64,000 bases of DNA, taken from assembly GCF_019175385.1 (NCBI RefSeq), contig NC_083339.1:46157330-46221329 (forward strand), read 5' to 3'. Below are positions 44,788-56,584 of the stretch, in pieces. This stretch comes from Lycium barbarum. Its lineage: Eukaryota; Streptophyta; Magnoliopsida; Solanales; Solanaceae. Within the stretch, counting starts at the first letter, position 1. The number at the start of each line of letters is the position of its first letter. The translations under genes and the position numbers were made by a program. The notes beneath the pieces are model-generated. The model did not search any database. It was not told where the DNA came from and saw nothing but the letters and a program-made list of their open reading frames with translations.

Positions 44788-46374
44788 TTAAAATTTCACT
44801 GACTTCTGGGTTAGCTTCATCAATGGAGCTGAAATAGATGAAAAGCCCTTTACGAATCTTCTATAATAGCCTGCTAAACCTAGAAAACTACGAACTTCCG
44901 TGGGCGTCGTAGTCCTTGGCCAAGTCTTCACAGCTTCAATCTTCTGAGTGTCGACACGAATGCCATCATCCGAAATAACATGGCCTAGAAATGTCACGGA
45001 ATTTAGCCAGAACTCGCACTTTGAAAATTTCGCATATAATTCCCGAGCTCGAAGAATGCCAAGACCAATTCTCAAATGGTCTGCATGCTCCGATTCTATG
45101 CGAGAATATACCAGAATATCATCAATAAACACTATCACAAACAAGTCCAAGAGTGGCCTGAATACATTTTTCATTAGATTCATGAACACTGCCGAAGTGT
45201 TAGTCAATCCAAATGACATCACTCTGAATTCATAGTGGCAATATCTCGTCCTGAAAGCTATTTTGGGAATGTCCGCTTCTCTAACTCTCACCTGATGATA
45301 ACCCGATCGCAAATATACTTTAGAAAACCATTTGGCACCTTGCAATTGATCGAATAAGTCATCAATCCTTGGAAGAGGATATTTGTTCTTCACCGTCACC
45401 TTGTTCAACTGCCTGTAATAGATACACATTCGTAGAGAACCGTCTTTCTTCCTTACGAACAATACCGGTGCTCCCCACGGTGATGGACTAGGCCTAATGA
45501 AACCATTCCCGAGTAAGTCTTTCAACTGCGCCTTTAGCTCTTTCAATTCTGCCGGAGCCATTCGATAAGGAGGAACAGAAATAGGCTGGGTGTCCGGCAA
45601 CACATCGATGGCAAAATCAATCTCTCTTTCTGGAGGAAGACCTGGAAGTTCGTCTGGAAACACATCTGGAAATTCATTCACTACCGGAACTGATTGAAAA
45701 GTTAGTGGCTCTGCCTCGGTATCATGAACTCGAACTAGATGGTAAATGTATCCCTTGGCTATCATCTTCTTTGCCTTAAGGTAGGAAATAAACCTACCTT
45801 TTGGAGAACCTGTATTACCCTTCCACTCAAGCACGGGCTCTCCCGGGAATTGAAATCGAACCATCTTTGTCCGGAAATCGACATTAGCATAGCATGAGGC
45901 CAACCAATCCATACCCATAATTACGTCAAAATCAAGCATTTCCAGCTCAATCAAATCAGCTTTTGTTCGGCGATGACATATGACAACTACATAATTTTTG
46001 TACACTTTCCTCGCTATTACCGGATCACCAACCGGAGTGAATACCTCAAAAGGTCTAATTGGCTCGGGTTTCACCCCAATACAGTCAGCAACATACGGAG
46101 TAACATAAGATAAGGTAGAACCCGGATCGATCAAAGCATATACAGCACGGGAAAATATAGTTAATGTACCTGTGACGACATCTGGGGAAGACTCAAGATC
46201 CTGTCGCCCCGCTAAAGCATATACGTGGGGCTGAACGGTACCTGAAGTAGATGCTCCCCCTCTGCCTCTACCTATACCTGCTGAAGTCTGAGGAATCTGT
46301 GCTCTCGGGCGTACCGAAGAAGAACCCGCTGCTGAACCTGTGGGCTGAGTCCCGGCTCTATCTCTTATCGAGGG
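44788..46374 (-). pseudogene. Protease and reverse transcriptase of E
   Basis: A 533-codon open stretch. Protease: [16 protein letters not shown] (catalytic Asp present) and [18 protein letters not shown]. Linker: [73 protein letters not shown] (usual Asp is Tyr), [12 protein letters not shown] (the motif A catalytic Asp is Tyr), [12 protein letters not shown] (double Asp intact), [15 protein letters not shown]. Two Asp-to-Tyr changes in an otherwise open frame imply RT inactivation after a long period under constraint. The frame ends at a TAA in the RT-RNase H linker. Confidence 0.9.
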
Positions 46375-46825
46375 ACAATCTCTCATCATATGGCCGACTT
46401 GACCGCAGGCATAGCAGGCGTCCGAACCTGTCCGGAATGTAGTCTACCGCACTGGCTGCATTGCGGTACTGGGTGTCCCCTCTAACTAAAATCCCCTGTG
46501 GATTGAAAATCCGAGTCCCTCAAACTCTAGCCCTGTCCTGACTTGAAAGAATGGTCAAACCTCCTATCTTGAAATCTGGAAGGCGCACTAGTCGCTGACT
46601 GGCCTGAATGCCTAGAATGTGTCTGTCTCGGTCCCCCTCTATACTCACTGCTGGCTCCCATAGATCTAGCCCTCTTGCCTTGTCTCCTGTCAGTATCATG
46701 ATCACTCCTTTTTGGTGACTATCGTCCCTCTAAATTCTGAGCATGGGCTTGTATAAGGGAAATGTCCATCCCGTCCTGCAATGAGGCTGTCAAGCAATCT
46801 TTGAATAAATGTGGTCCCAAACCAC
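46375..46825 (-). pseudogene. gag: gag C-terminal region and zinc knuckle of E
   Basis: The zinc knuckle [14 protein letters not shown] (CX2CX4HX4C) is at 46375-46416 on the minus strand and in frame with the protease. Upstream (46417-46825) gag similarity (SGLGPHLFKDCL, LQDGMDI) is present but spread over frames with stops. Confidence 0.8.
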
Positions 46826-47512
46826 TCAAAACCTGTGCACTCGATCCCCCATGTCGGCCACCATAGCCGGGGCATACCTGGCCAAAGAATTAAATTGCAA
46901 GCTATATTCCCGAGCACTCATGCTTCCTTGCTTTAGATTCAAGAACCTGTCCGCTCTAGCTCGGCGGACCTCGGGTGGCAAATAATGACGAATAAAAGCA
47001 TCCACAAATTCTTGCCAAACCGAAGGAGGCGCGTTCTCTGCCCTTGATGCTACCCAGTTGTTGTACCATAATACCGCCACATCGCGGAGTCTATAAGAAG
47101 CCAACTCCACGGATTCGGTCTCGGAGGAATGAATAATCTTTATGGTCCTCAACATCTCATCAATGAAGTTTTGTGGATCTTCATCCGGTTTCGACCCAAA
47201 GAACTCCAGAGGATTTAAGGTCATAAAATCACGAGCTCTCGTGCTAGCTGAACGATCACTCGGGCTCGCATTCCGTCGTTGTGCCTGGACAACAACTAAT
47301 TGGGTCAATAAATGTATGGCCTCAGTCACTTGTTGACCCGAAGCATCCACTGGAGGAATCGGAGCCGAGGCTCCTCCTTGCTCTTCTACATTGGGCGGGG
47401 CCTCATTTTGTGATTCGCCCTCTTCTACATTCACCAAAGGATCTCTTTCCGCCCGTCTTTTTGTCGTAACATTGCCCTTCTGGGCAGCTGTAGCGCTTCC
47501 CATTGGCGGCAT
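46826..47512 (-). pseudogene. gag: gag (capsid) of E
   Basis: Starts MPPMGSATAAQKG at 47512 (the homologous start to C at 17550; the open frame extends upstream into the leader but that part is not conserved). Capsid domain: FMTLNPLEFFGSKPDEDPQNFIDEM, ESVELASYRLRDVAVLWY, FVDAFIRHYLPPEVRRARADRF, FNSLARYAPAMVADMGDRVHRF. A TGA at 46826 follows, caused by a one-base frame change; gag similarity continues in the next frame. It would form the virus-like particle with leader-bearing RNA. Confidence 0.87.
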
Positions 47513-47716
47513 TCTGAAACCACAGCACACTATTAGGGAGGATAAAATCTTACGCATGGCTCTATCGCACGATTTCATAAGAAGAAGGATGGTCATTTTT
47601 CCTAAATGCCCTGTAGCCTCTTGTTTATTAGCATGGCGCGCAACACACCATAAACAAGACTCTACTAGACACGGCTCGTAGACACTTCCTAGGACGAACT
47701 GCTCTGATACCACTTT
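47513..47716 (-). other. Leader of E: PBS and leader hairpin
   Basis: The PBS on the minus strand, TGGTATCAGAGC, is at 47701-47712, four bases from the LTR. The hairpin arms CTTGTTTAT (47650-47658, minus) and ATAAACAAG (47620-47628, minus) are perfectly complementary over 9 bp. The apical part contains GCGCGC (47636-47641). This leader is copied in structure by C, D, H and I. Confidence 0.85.
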
Positions 47717-50053
47717 TGTCACGACCCAGCTAGGGGCCGCGACGGGTACCCGGGGCTAGCCACCGAGCACCACTCACTCTACCACTCATCTTACTCACTT
47801 AATGCCCTTTTATCAACTTCATACACGAATTATAGGGAAAACATATTTTAGATAGAAATATAAATGCTTTATATACATTTGTCTCTCGGCCATCAAAAAT
47901 AATATATACATATAATAACATCTTATGAGACCATCTAACCCACACTGCGTATCTATGAGCCTCTACTGACAAACTGTATATATATATAGACGGAACAAGA
48001 CTCCGTCGTGCCCAAAATATGCATATATACCAAAAGGAGAATCATAGGCACCTCCGAACAATGGAGTGCTCTCAATCAGCTAACAGCTACTAAGAATCTG
48101 GATCAAGCTCACCTCCATGTCTACCTGTGGGCATGAACACAGCGTCCAAAGAAAATGGACGTCAGTACGAATATTGTACTGAGTATGAGAGGCATAAACA
48201 ACGAAGGAAGACAACAATAATATAATGAGAACATCAATATGAAACATCTGGATCTGAATGACAATCATAAGAGAAGTAATGCATGCTGTCTTACTCATAG
48301 TCATTATCATATCATATATGCATAATATGTAAGCTGCCCGTCCAAAATGGAATGGTGTGATAATCAATAATAATAGCCCGCATCCAGGCCTCCCGCGTCC
48401 GGGGTACCATCTCATGCCGCACACTAGTGGTGTCTGCACATGCCAAATGGTCATGGTGTATCCGTATAGCTGCCCGCCTTAGCGGTGACTGCCCGACCAA
48501 CTAAGCGCGGTGTAATATTATCATGACATGCTCATATTATTATAGTACATACGTAAAGCTCAAGATCAACTATACTTTATCGGGGTGACGTAAGGTCGTG
48601 ATCCCCCGATTTCATTATGGAGCAATTACTGACATTCTGCCTCACCTTGAAGGAATTAGCACATAAGGTGAGTGTGGGTAATCAACAACATCTTCATCAT
48701 TATGGCATCTCATTATTATATCTCTTATGTTATATAGACATTTATAGATATAGGCTTTTTAGCTTTCTTCGGAATACATGAACTCCTGAAGAGGAAAGGA
48801 ATTTATGCTATAGGATTCATGCCATTAGAAGGAAGGGACTAGCCTCACATACCTTTTTCGTTTAAGCAATTTAGCGTTTGCTTATTCTCCTTCAATGTCA
48901 CGCCTCTACCTTCAAAAAGAGGATTCGTACGATCATTAGTTAACCAACTATAAGAACGCACTAGTATTTCTAGAGAAAATTGGGCAGCACTTCCTTTGTT
49001 TATACTACTTTTCCCGTATTCCATATCAACTCCCAATCACCCACAATAACAATCTTAATATAGCAAATCACAATAATCATTCATATACAATGGCCATGAT
49101 CCACACTTTCTCTTCATTTTTCCCCACATTTATGGTTTTGGGTTCGCTATCATATTTTCCCATGTACCACACTTATCTCATGGTCTACATGTCATTTATA
49201 ACATATTCATACTCACAACACACTAACATTCATGATTCAATTAAACTACCACTCACTATGACACTATTCACTCTTGAAAGACCCATTTGCTATGTTCTTC
49301 TACAATTCGGGTATCTTAACCTTCCAATACCTTAAACAACACAAAATGGTCATGAAACTTACTTTGGATGATGGTGGAATAAAAATAGAGTGGAATTCCT
49401 TCCTCTTTCACCGAACCCTACTTCACCTCCTTTGAGATTTCTTGGTTTGGACGAACTTCACTTGAGTTTCATACACTTGGCTTCATGGATTTAATGTTGT
49501 TGATCTTGATGTTCCTTTGATTCTCTTGGATGAAGTGTTTGGAGAACATTTTAGAGTGTTCTTTAATTGTCGAAATGAGAAATGAAATAAAATGAGGTTA
49601 GGGTCCCTTTTTATTACTCAAAATCTGATTTTTTAATGAACAACAGTCGGGGTGTACAGTGGTCGTAAACCACAATTTACGGACCGTATACTGGTTTATG
49701 GTCCGTCCTCCACGGTCGTATTTAAGCATATCAGGAACAGAAAGGTTGCCTGGAGATCATGGCAGTTTACGACTTAGTTTACGGGCCGTATTTTGATTTA
49801 CGGTCCGTATTCTGGGTCGTATTTTACAATTTCAACTTTTAACAGAAATTCGAAATTTTTGAAATGTTGAAGGACGATGGCACTTTACGGTCCGTAAATC
49901 ACTTTACGAACACTGGGCTGAAATAAAATTTCGCAACTTTCTTATTTCCAAAAATTCATAGTTAGTCATTCCCTACTTAGTAAAACATCGCACACTCATA
50001 CCCTTCATCGGTCTATTCATTGTAGGCTCGCGGAAAATTTCTGAGGTGTGACA
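47717..50053 (-). repeat. Element E 5' LTR
   Basis: TGTCACGACCC at 47717 to GGTGTGACA at 50053 (plus strand). Box 1 about 48115-48170, box 2 about 48816-48860, palindrome array 49676-49908 with one TTTACGGNCCGTAAA unit lost. Followed by GGGAC. Confidence 0.93.
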
Positions 50054-50058
50054 GGGAC

Positions 50059-50379
50059 GATATCATAATATACAAACTGATCAGGTGGCTATGCGTATAT
50101 AAATCCTCACCTTTCCCCATATCCCCTATATATATATATATAATATAAGTAGCATGCATGAGAGCCCAAATAAAAGCTGTGACTCTATCGATGTAACGTA
50201 AGGTCGGTAACCTCCGATTATATGATGGAATAATCATCATCGCTCTATCTCACATTGAAGGAACAATTATTATAAGGTGAGATCAACAACAATGAATAAA
50301 ATCGAGAAAATCTTGAAATAAGCCAATAATCTCATAATAGCATTAAAATCATAAGCTTTGGAATTTCTAGAATTAGAAT
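50059..50379 (-). repeat. Element F LTR, second segment
   Basis: Continues F after E. A (TA)n run at about 50130 and GTAACGTAAGGTCGGTAACCTCCGAT/CACATTGAAGGAA sequence correspond to 32050-32150 in E. It is cut at 50380 by G (AGAAT before it). Confidence 0.7.
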
Positions 50380-52926
50380 TGTCAAGACCCAACCCCGTGG
50401 GCCATGACTAGTGCCCGAACTGGACACCCGTATACGAACCTGTTACATATAATCAAACTGAATCTATGAATAACATGGAGACTTGCAAAAGAACTCCAAC
50501 GGTTCATAACGTCGCCATATATGTATATTCAAATAAACTGCTTCCTAAGGAGTCACAACTGATCAAATCATAAAATGATACGCAAGCCGACAAAGCTGCC
50601 ACTACTCATCAATATCATGTCATATGCAAGCCGACAAGGCTGCCACTACAGACGGACATCATATCATAGCACATCGTATAGACACAACTGAACAGAACTT
50701 ATACACAACCCACACAATGTCTACAGACCTCTAAGAGTAGGAATAGCGAAATATGACGGGACAGGGCCCCGTCGTACCCCTGGATAACATATACATATAT
50801 ATATCATAAGATCTGTACTAAAAGTCTAGACTCCGAAACAATGGAGCTCTCCCAAAACAGCTGAGTAGAAGTCCTATGCTGAAAGGTCACAACCGATTAT
50901 CTGTACCTGTCGGCATGAAACGCAGCCCTCGAAGAAAGGGGCTCAGTACGGAATATGTACAGAGTATATAAAGCATGAAACACAGTAAGAAGGATCATAA
51001 CTGAAATAAGGAGTACAGAAAACAAGTACAATGTCCAGAATACCAAAACATTTGCCTTTGAACATAAATCATGCATGTCAATATCATATATCATATCTGG
51101 CCCATTATAGGACTCGGTGAACATGGTCGCCACCCCGTCTTTGGTGCCATAACCCAGCATAACACCATAAACGCATCATAACGCCATAACACAGCTTACT
51201 CCATAACACAGCATAACTCCACAACACAGCATAACTCCGTAACACAGCATAACTCTATAACACAGCATAACACCATCATACATATATATATATATCATAT
51301 TCCGGTCCTCTAGCGAGGGACTCGGTGAACAATGCATTAAGACTATGCACGATAACATATCCTGGCCCGGGACTCAGTGAAAGAAATATTAAGACATGCA
51401 CGAGTGGAGTAGTGAGCAACCATATGCAAATTAAAATATTTTCAAGGACTCAATGGAATAATCAAAACGAACTGTCATTTGAAAATCAAGACAATAGTTA
51501 TATCGAATACCTTTCGAATGCCCCTCGGAAACATATCAAATATCCCTCGAATGTCATCGTGAAGTATATCAAAGAGCCTTAAGAATCATAGTCATATGTC
51601 GATATAGTATGAAACATCTTATAGAAGGCTAGACATTAGTTATCATAGAGTTCCTAAGAATAGGAACTGATATATATCAACTATTATCCAACGTACAGAA
51701 AACTTAAGAGGGAAGCTCAATCACTTAAGAGTTATAACATCAAGAAGTCAATAAGAATCATAAATCACACTCAAAACTTATGAATAGAATTACCCCAAAG
51801 TTCATATCATTCATCGCTTAGATCTAAGACATGCCAAAAGAAAGAAGGGACAACTTTACATACCTGCTAACGACTATTCGCAAACCCGTTCGCTTCGTCG
51901 CTCTTTTAGCTTATTTAATATAAAAGTAATGTTATCGTTAGTAACTACACCTTCTAGTTCATAAATCCGTAGCCCATCGCTTATAGAACTTATTCTTTAA
52001 CTTATACATTCTCGTTTAGGGTATTTCATTATTAAGGATTTAACGAAAATCGGGCAGCATTTCCCCTATATATTCGCCTAACCCGAATTTCCAATTATTC
52101 TCCTGTTAACACAGAAATACCAACAAAAGAGATATACATATAAAATTCTCCCAATTCAGCCCATAACAATTCCAACAACCCAACAACCTTTCTGAATCCA
52201 TTTCAATCCACAATATCCTATAACATCGATTTCATGCATATTCTTACTTCCAGTTTCGTCCAATCCAATTTTAATAATTTCATTACAACACTATTAACAC
52301 AATTACACCACAAAACAAGAAAATCTTACCAAATTTTTCTCGGAGGAATTTCTACACTTAATTGCTCCAATTTCACAATTCCTTCTTCTCCAACTTAAAA
52401 TCCATTGTTGCTATCACCTCCATGAATTTGTATTGCACTTGAACTTGATCAAGAAGGAAACAAAATATATTTTTCCCCCCATCCATGGCTGGCTGAGAGC
52501 AGCCATGGAAGTTGCATTTTTTTTTCTAAGTTTCAATTTGTGAAATGGAAATTAACTCCTAAATTGATCATCCCATTTCCATATGTATGGCATCCCTGAA
52601 AGTGACACGTGCTGCCCCCTTGTGACTCACAAAAATTTTCTTGATTCATCATTTCATTTTTTTTATTAAATCGGGTGGGGCCTTCTTTCAATAATTAAAT
52701 TAATTAATTTTAATAAATCATTAATCCTTACTTAATAATCTAATCACCATTAATTTAATCCTTAATCTCTAATAATATTTCTACACTAAATAAAATTTAT
52801 AACAATTTATGTTCTAATTAAAATTGAAAATTAAAGGTTCCTATTTCATGTCCGAAAATAATCCGCCTTTAACTTGAGTCAATTTGCTTGCGAATAATTC
52901 GACGTATAAAAATACGGGGTATAACA
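50380..52926 (-). repeat. Element G 3' LTR
   Basis: TGTCAAGACCC at 50380 to CGGGGTATAACA at 52926. Box 1 about 50901-50955 and box 2 about 51830-51866. A tandem array of ATAACACAGCATAACTCC-type units (five or six, about 51175-51280) lies between the boxes. Confidence 0.88.
51175..51280. repeat. Tandem repeat ATAACACAGCATAACTCC
   Basis: Five to six units of about 18-19 bp, near-identical. It is absent from the LTRs of relatives, so it is a local expansion. Confidence 0.85.
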
Positions 52927-52962
52927 TCCTTCCCCCCTTTATAACATTCATCCTTGAATGTT
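52927..52962 (-). other. Polypurine tract and hairpin of G
   Basis: AAAGGGGGGAAGGA on the minus strand, with hairpin arms AACATTCA/TGAATGTT around AGGA (52943-52962). Relative to D, E, H and I both sides of one base pair have changed (G-C to A-T), keeping the stem. Confidence 0.85.
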
Positions 52963-55900
52963 AAACTCGTCCTGAACTCCCAATACTTCCTCAAGTATCC
53001 TCTTATTTAATTACACCCTTCACATACCTCTTCCATTGGTCGATTCGCTGTGATTCATTATAACGCATTCCAGGCCTCTACATAGTCATTCCTGTAATAT
53101 CTCCTCTTTCTGTTGCTTTCCGAGGTAATAATTCCACGTCATTACCTTTACCTTCCTCTTATTTCGCAGTCCATCGTCAGTTGTATAGTGAGCTCTTCCG
53201 TTGAAATCTTACTTTCTTCCTTGTGCGCTTAGTCTTAACTTGCCCCCTTCTTCTCCTATAGTTATTCCTTTAAGGTATCATTTCCTTTAGCTTACCTCTC
53301 AATCTTTAAATATGATTTTAATAACGCACAGACGTCCCTTGTCGTTTCATTAGACTTTAATATCCCTGGAGAATCGCATGTCTCTGGTACCTGTGAATCC
53401 TTCACAGGTTCTATGAGTAAAATGAAATTTCCCAGAGGATAACATTTTTGTACTCCAATATCCTTGCTTTACTCCACTGTGACAGTCCGTATTCTGGAAT
53501 CCTCAGCATCATGTGTCACTTTCTGACTTTCTTTTAAATGTCTTTAACTATCACTTGTTTTTACTTCTTGATTTCCATCTTTAGGGTTGGCTATCAAATA
53601 GCGCTAGGGTCCCCTCATATTATAGTTTTACTGTCATCCAGTAACTCGTAACCTGCTTGTTCCGATTGTCTTGGTTAAATCATTTCGTAATTTCCTTTAC
53701 TCTAATTGGAAATACTTTAGGCATATTACCTCGTGTCGTTTCTCTATTTTTGACTCAAACTCTTCTATTGCCCCTTTACTCAAATTTGCTCTTAGTTCTC
53801 CTACCACGCATCCTATTGCAACCTTTACACGAATATGTGTAGGTGCTCAAATCAGCCCAGAAAAAAACCATAGCTTCGCCACGCTAGTCTTTATGCATAC
53901 CCTATATCTTTCTCTTATCTCTTTCAGTTGATATCAAGGCTCAACTATGGATTTTGCCCTCAATACTAATTATATCTCTGTAGTTTTGCCTCAAACCATC
54001 TTATACATTTCTTTAATGTATCCGAAATATCACAATCACATTATTGTTACTGAATTCTTATTCTTCTTATCATGTACTCACTTGGTATTATTCTTCGCAT
54101 ACAAATATTCGTAGGTTTCATAACTATTCTTGTACAATTCGTACAAAGTGCATCCAATCTCAGTCATAGTCTTTCCTTCTCCTGGTTTATTCTGCTCTAC
54201 ATATCTTATTGTACTAACACTCACTTGCTGTGTATTTTGCCATACTCCTTTCCCTTCCTCTATTTACCATTTGGTTTTCTCATATCCTACTATAGGAGAG
54301 GTTTCCTATCCTTTCTCCTTTGCTACTTATATGTCACAATATCATTAGCCAATAACTCTGTTGCCAACATCTTAACCTCTAATCCAGTATAGCCTTGCTA
54401 TCCTTTATAATATCTTTTAAGTTACTCGTTACCATTCTCTTGTCGTATTCTTCCTTTTTATAAGCATCCACCTTCTGATGTCATATTATCTAAGATCTTT
54501 ACAAATAATTCTCTGCACTGTCTCAAATGCCATCTTGGCTTCTATCCGTTTATTGCTGGCGTTCAAATCTCACTAACTTGTTTCAGCAAGGGATCTCACT
54601 TGAAGTTAAAATATCCACATTAAATGTGTTGCAGTGTTGGTTGTTTTCATCTTACACTTGCATCTCTCTCATCCACTTCCCCCCTTTTGGGTGTACCTAC
54701 ATCATTATCTATTTATATTCTACTCTATGTACCCATTTTCAATTTTCAAATTCATATGATTCTTTTCTAATACATTTGGTATATTGCACCATATCCATGT
54801 CTTTTCTTTATCATCTATAACTTAGATTACCCATGTATGAAAATCCAGCGCAATCACGAGGCGATAAGAACTCTCGATATATTGTACAAAATCTTATCTG
54901 ATGGTTGGTACTCGAGTAATGTAACTAATGTAGCAATTTATCCGAAGCCACATTCCATTCATTCCAATCAATAATTAGCTAGTGCTTATAGTTCTTTCAA
55001 ATTCTCAATTAGGTAGCACTTATATTCAAATGATAAGTGTCCCAAGTTTTCTTATAACACTATCTTTATCCCAACGGATATCACCTGTTTCCTCTAGTAA
55101 ACTCACCATGCATCAGTTGTTTCGCAAATCCACAATCCTTGTCCTTTAAGGATTTCACTATTTTCATGGTGAGGTCACATATATGCAGTACTCCTTTATG
55201 CCTCATGCTCTTTCATTCTTGTTGTATACCCAACGCTAACTTCTAAATTACTCAAAATCATATCAAAGTCGTCTTAACAGTGGTCTTGTCTTATCACCTT
55301 CTCGTCGTACTACACCTTAAGTTCGTAGCTATATATTTCCCTTTTATTATGTACTCATACTCAATTAATTACGTCTGTCTTAGGTGCTTCCATTGGTATT
55401 CCTTTCATTTCTCCAGTCTATGTCCATCATTTCATGCTACTCATGTATCCTTCGGTAAACACTGTTTCTACATAACCCCTTTCTCATTTTCAAAACATAT
55501 TCTGTTCATCCCTATTTGTTCTTATCATACCGGTCCTTTCTGGCATTCATTTTTGTCTCGTTGCTCATCTTCCTTTAGGTTGGTCTTTCACAATTCTGTC
55601 GCTTATATTACTCGTTTTCTTAGCTATACTCATCATAACACATCGATGCACTGTAATCCCACTCGCTTTCTTCCTATCTTCTTCTTTCAATTAACTTCTT
55701 CTCTTCCTGTGCTCGCTTTTACTTTAATCACATAGATCACGTCATATCTTTTAGTTACTTCCTTGCTAGGCTTTACTCATTACTATAACAATCCTTGTGG
55801 TATTCACATTACATCCTGTTCGTAATCCATCCTATAACGTAACACTCTTAACCTTATTCACGATTCTTACTATGTTTCAATTACACTCTGTGGAGTAGGC

Positions 55901-56138
55901 GTATTTAACCCTTCACCCTTCTTGATCAATCTTATCCTTAATATCTCACAAGCTGTCTTATCAATGCCTTCATAATTTGTCATAATTCCTCCTCCTCCGT
56001 ACTTTTATCTTAATCATACTATCACTCCTTTTAACTGTAAACTCGTCGTAATTTATCCCTACTTATCAGTTCACTCGATACCTCAATAAAATGTTTTGTT
56101 AAGATTTGCCACCTTTTTCGAAATCATCCCTTAGTACC
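52963..56138 (-). other. Non-coding interior of G
   Basis: About 3.2 kb, pyrimidine-rich on the plus strand, with no gene recognised. It matches the H interior; ORFs up to 151 codons lie on the antisense strand and are not conserved in H. Confidence 0.75.
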
Positions 56139-56536
56139 TGTTATAGCCCGTATATTGTACGTTTGGAAATTCTAAAGTCGTCGTGGAAAGTTAAGAACGG
56201 GACTATTTTTAAAAAGGGTTGGAATGTGCAAGTGGTTATAAAAATTAGTTATGAATATTATTGCATGGAAATATTGAGAAAGGTTAAGGGTAAAAATGAA
56301 AATTCACAAAATCGCTTGTGGTAATATTGAGAAAAATCGAGGGGCAAAATGGGAATTTCACAAAAGTCTTGAAAGTTTATAAAATTTCCATGTTGGTTGT
56401 GTGGCATAAGTATATGCCCACATTGCTTTGGGAGCTAAAGTGTACCAAGGAAAACATTTGGTCTTCTTTGACCAAATAAAGCAATTCAAAAAAAAAAAAT
56501 AAAAAAAAAATCAAGAAAATGGAAGAGTTTTCTAGA

Positions 56537-56584
56537 GAGGGGCATGTGCCCCTCACATGCTTGAAAATATATGTATATATATAA
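56537..56584 (+). promoter_or_regulatory. U3 inverted repeat and TATA box of I
   Basis: Arms GAGGGGCA/TGCCCCTC with a TG centre (56537-56554), then TATATATAAAT at about 56574-56584. The same pair is in the 3' LTR (about 60671-60718). Confidence 0.6.

Larger units (their letters stand above)
31194..50053 (-). mobile_element. Element E: near-complete autonomous-type gypsy chromovirus, split by D
   Basis: Without D, E is about 9.8 kb: LTRs 31194-33544 and 47717-50053, PBS 47701-47712, gag, zinc knuckle, protease-RT-RNase H-integrase and chromodomain-like tail, PPT after 33544. It is the best preserved coding element, with one 533-codon and one 448-codon open stretch. It is nonetheless inactive: gag frameshift, RT catalytic Asp replaced, nonsense codons, integrase deletion, and D inside RNase H. 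The LTRs differ by a few percent. Confidence 0.93.
30353..50379 (-). mobile_element. Element F: LTR fragment split by E and cut by G
   Basis: Minus-strand LTR sequence starting TGTCACAACCC at 30353, directly after C integrase (AAAGA before it). It runs 30353-31193, is interrupted by E, and resumes 50059-50379 until G. Order and motifs match other gypsy LTRs here: box 1 first, then tandem CCCGATCC units, then after E a GTAACGTAAGGTCGG...CACATTGAAGGAA region that parallels the same stretch in E's LTR. The other end and the interior are not in the window. Confidence 0.75.
50380..56138 (-). mobile_element. Element G: non-autonomous LTR retrotransposon, H-related, cut by I
   Basis: LTR 50380-52926, then the PPT and interior to 56138, where I is inserted. 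The interior is collinear with H (8597 to about 11870) over 3.2 kb with many substitutions and small indels, and like H it has no gag/pol. Its 5' end and second LTR lie beyond I, outside the window. Confidence 0.85.
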
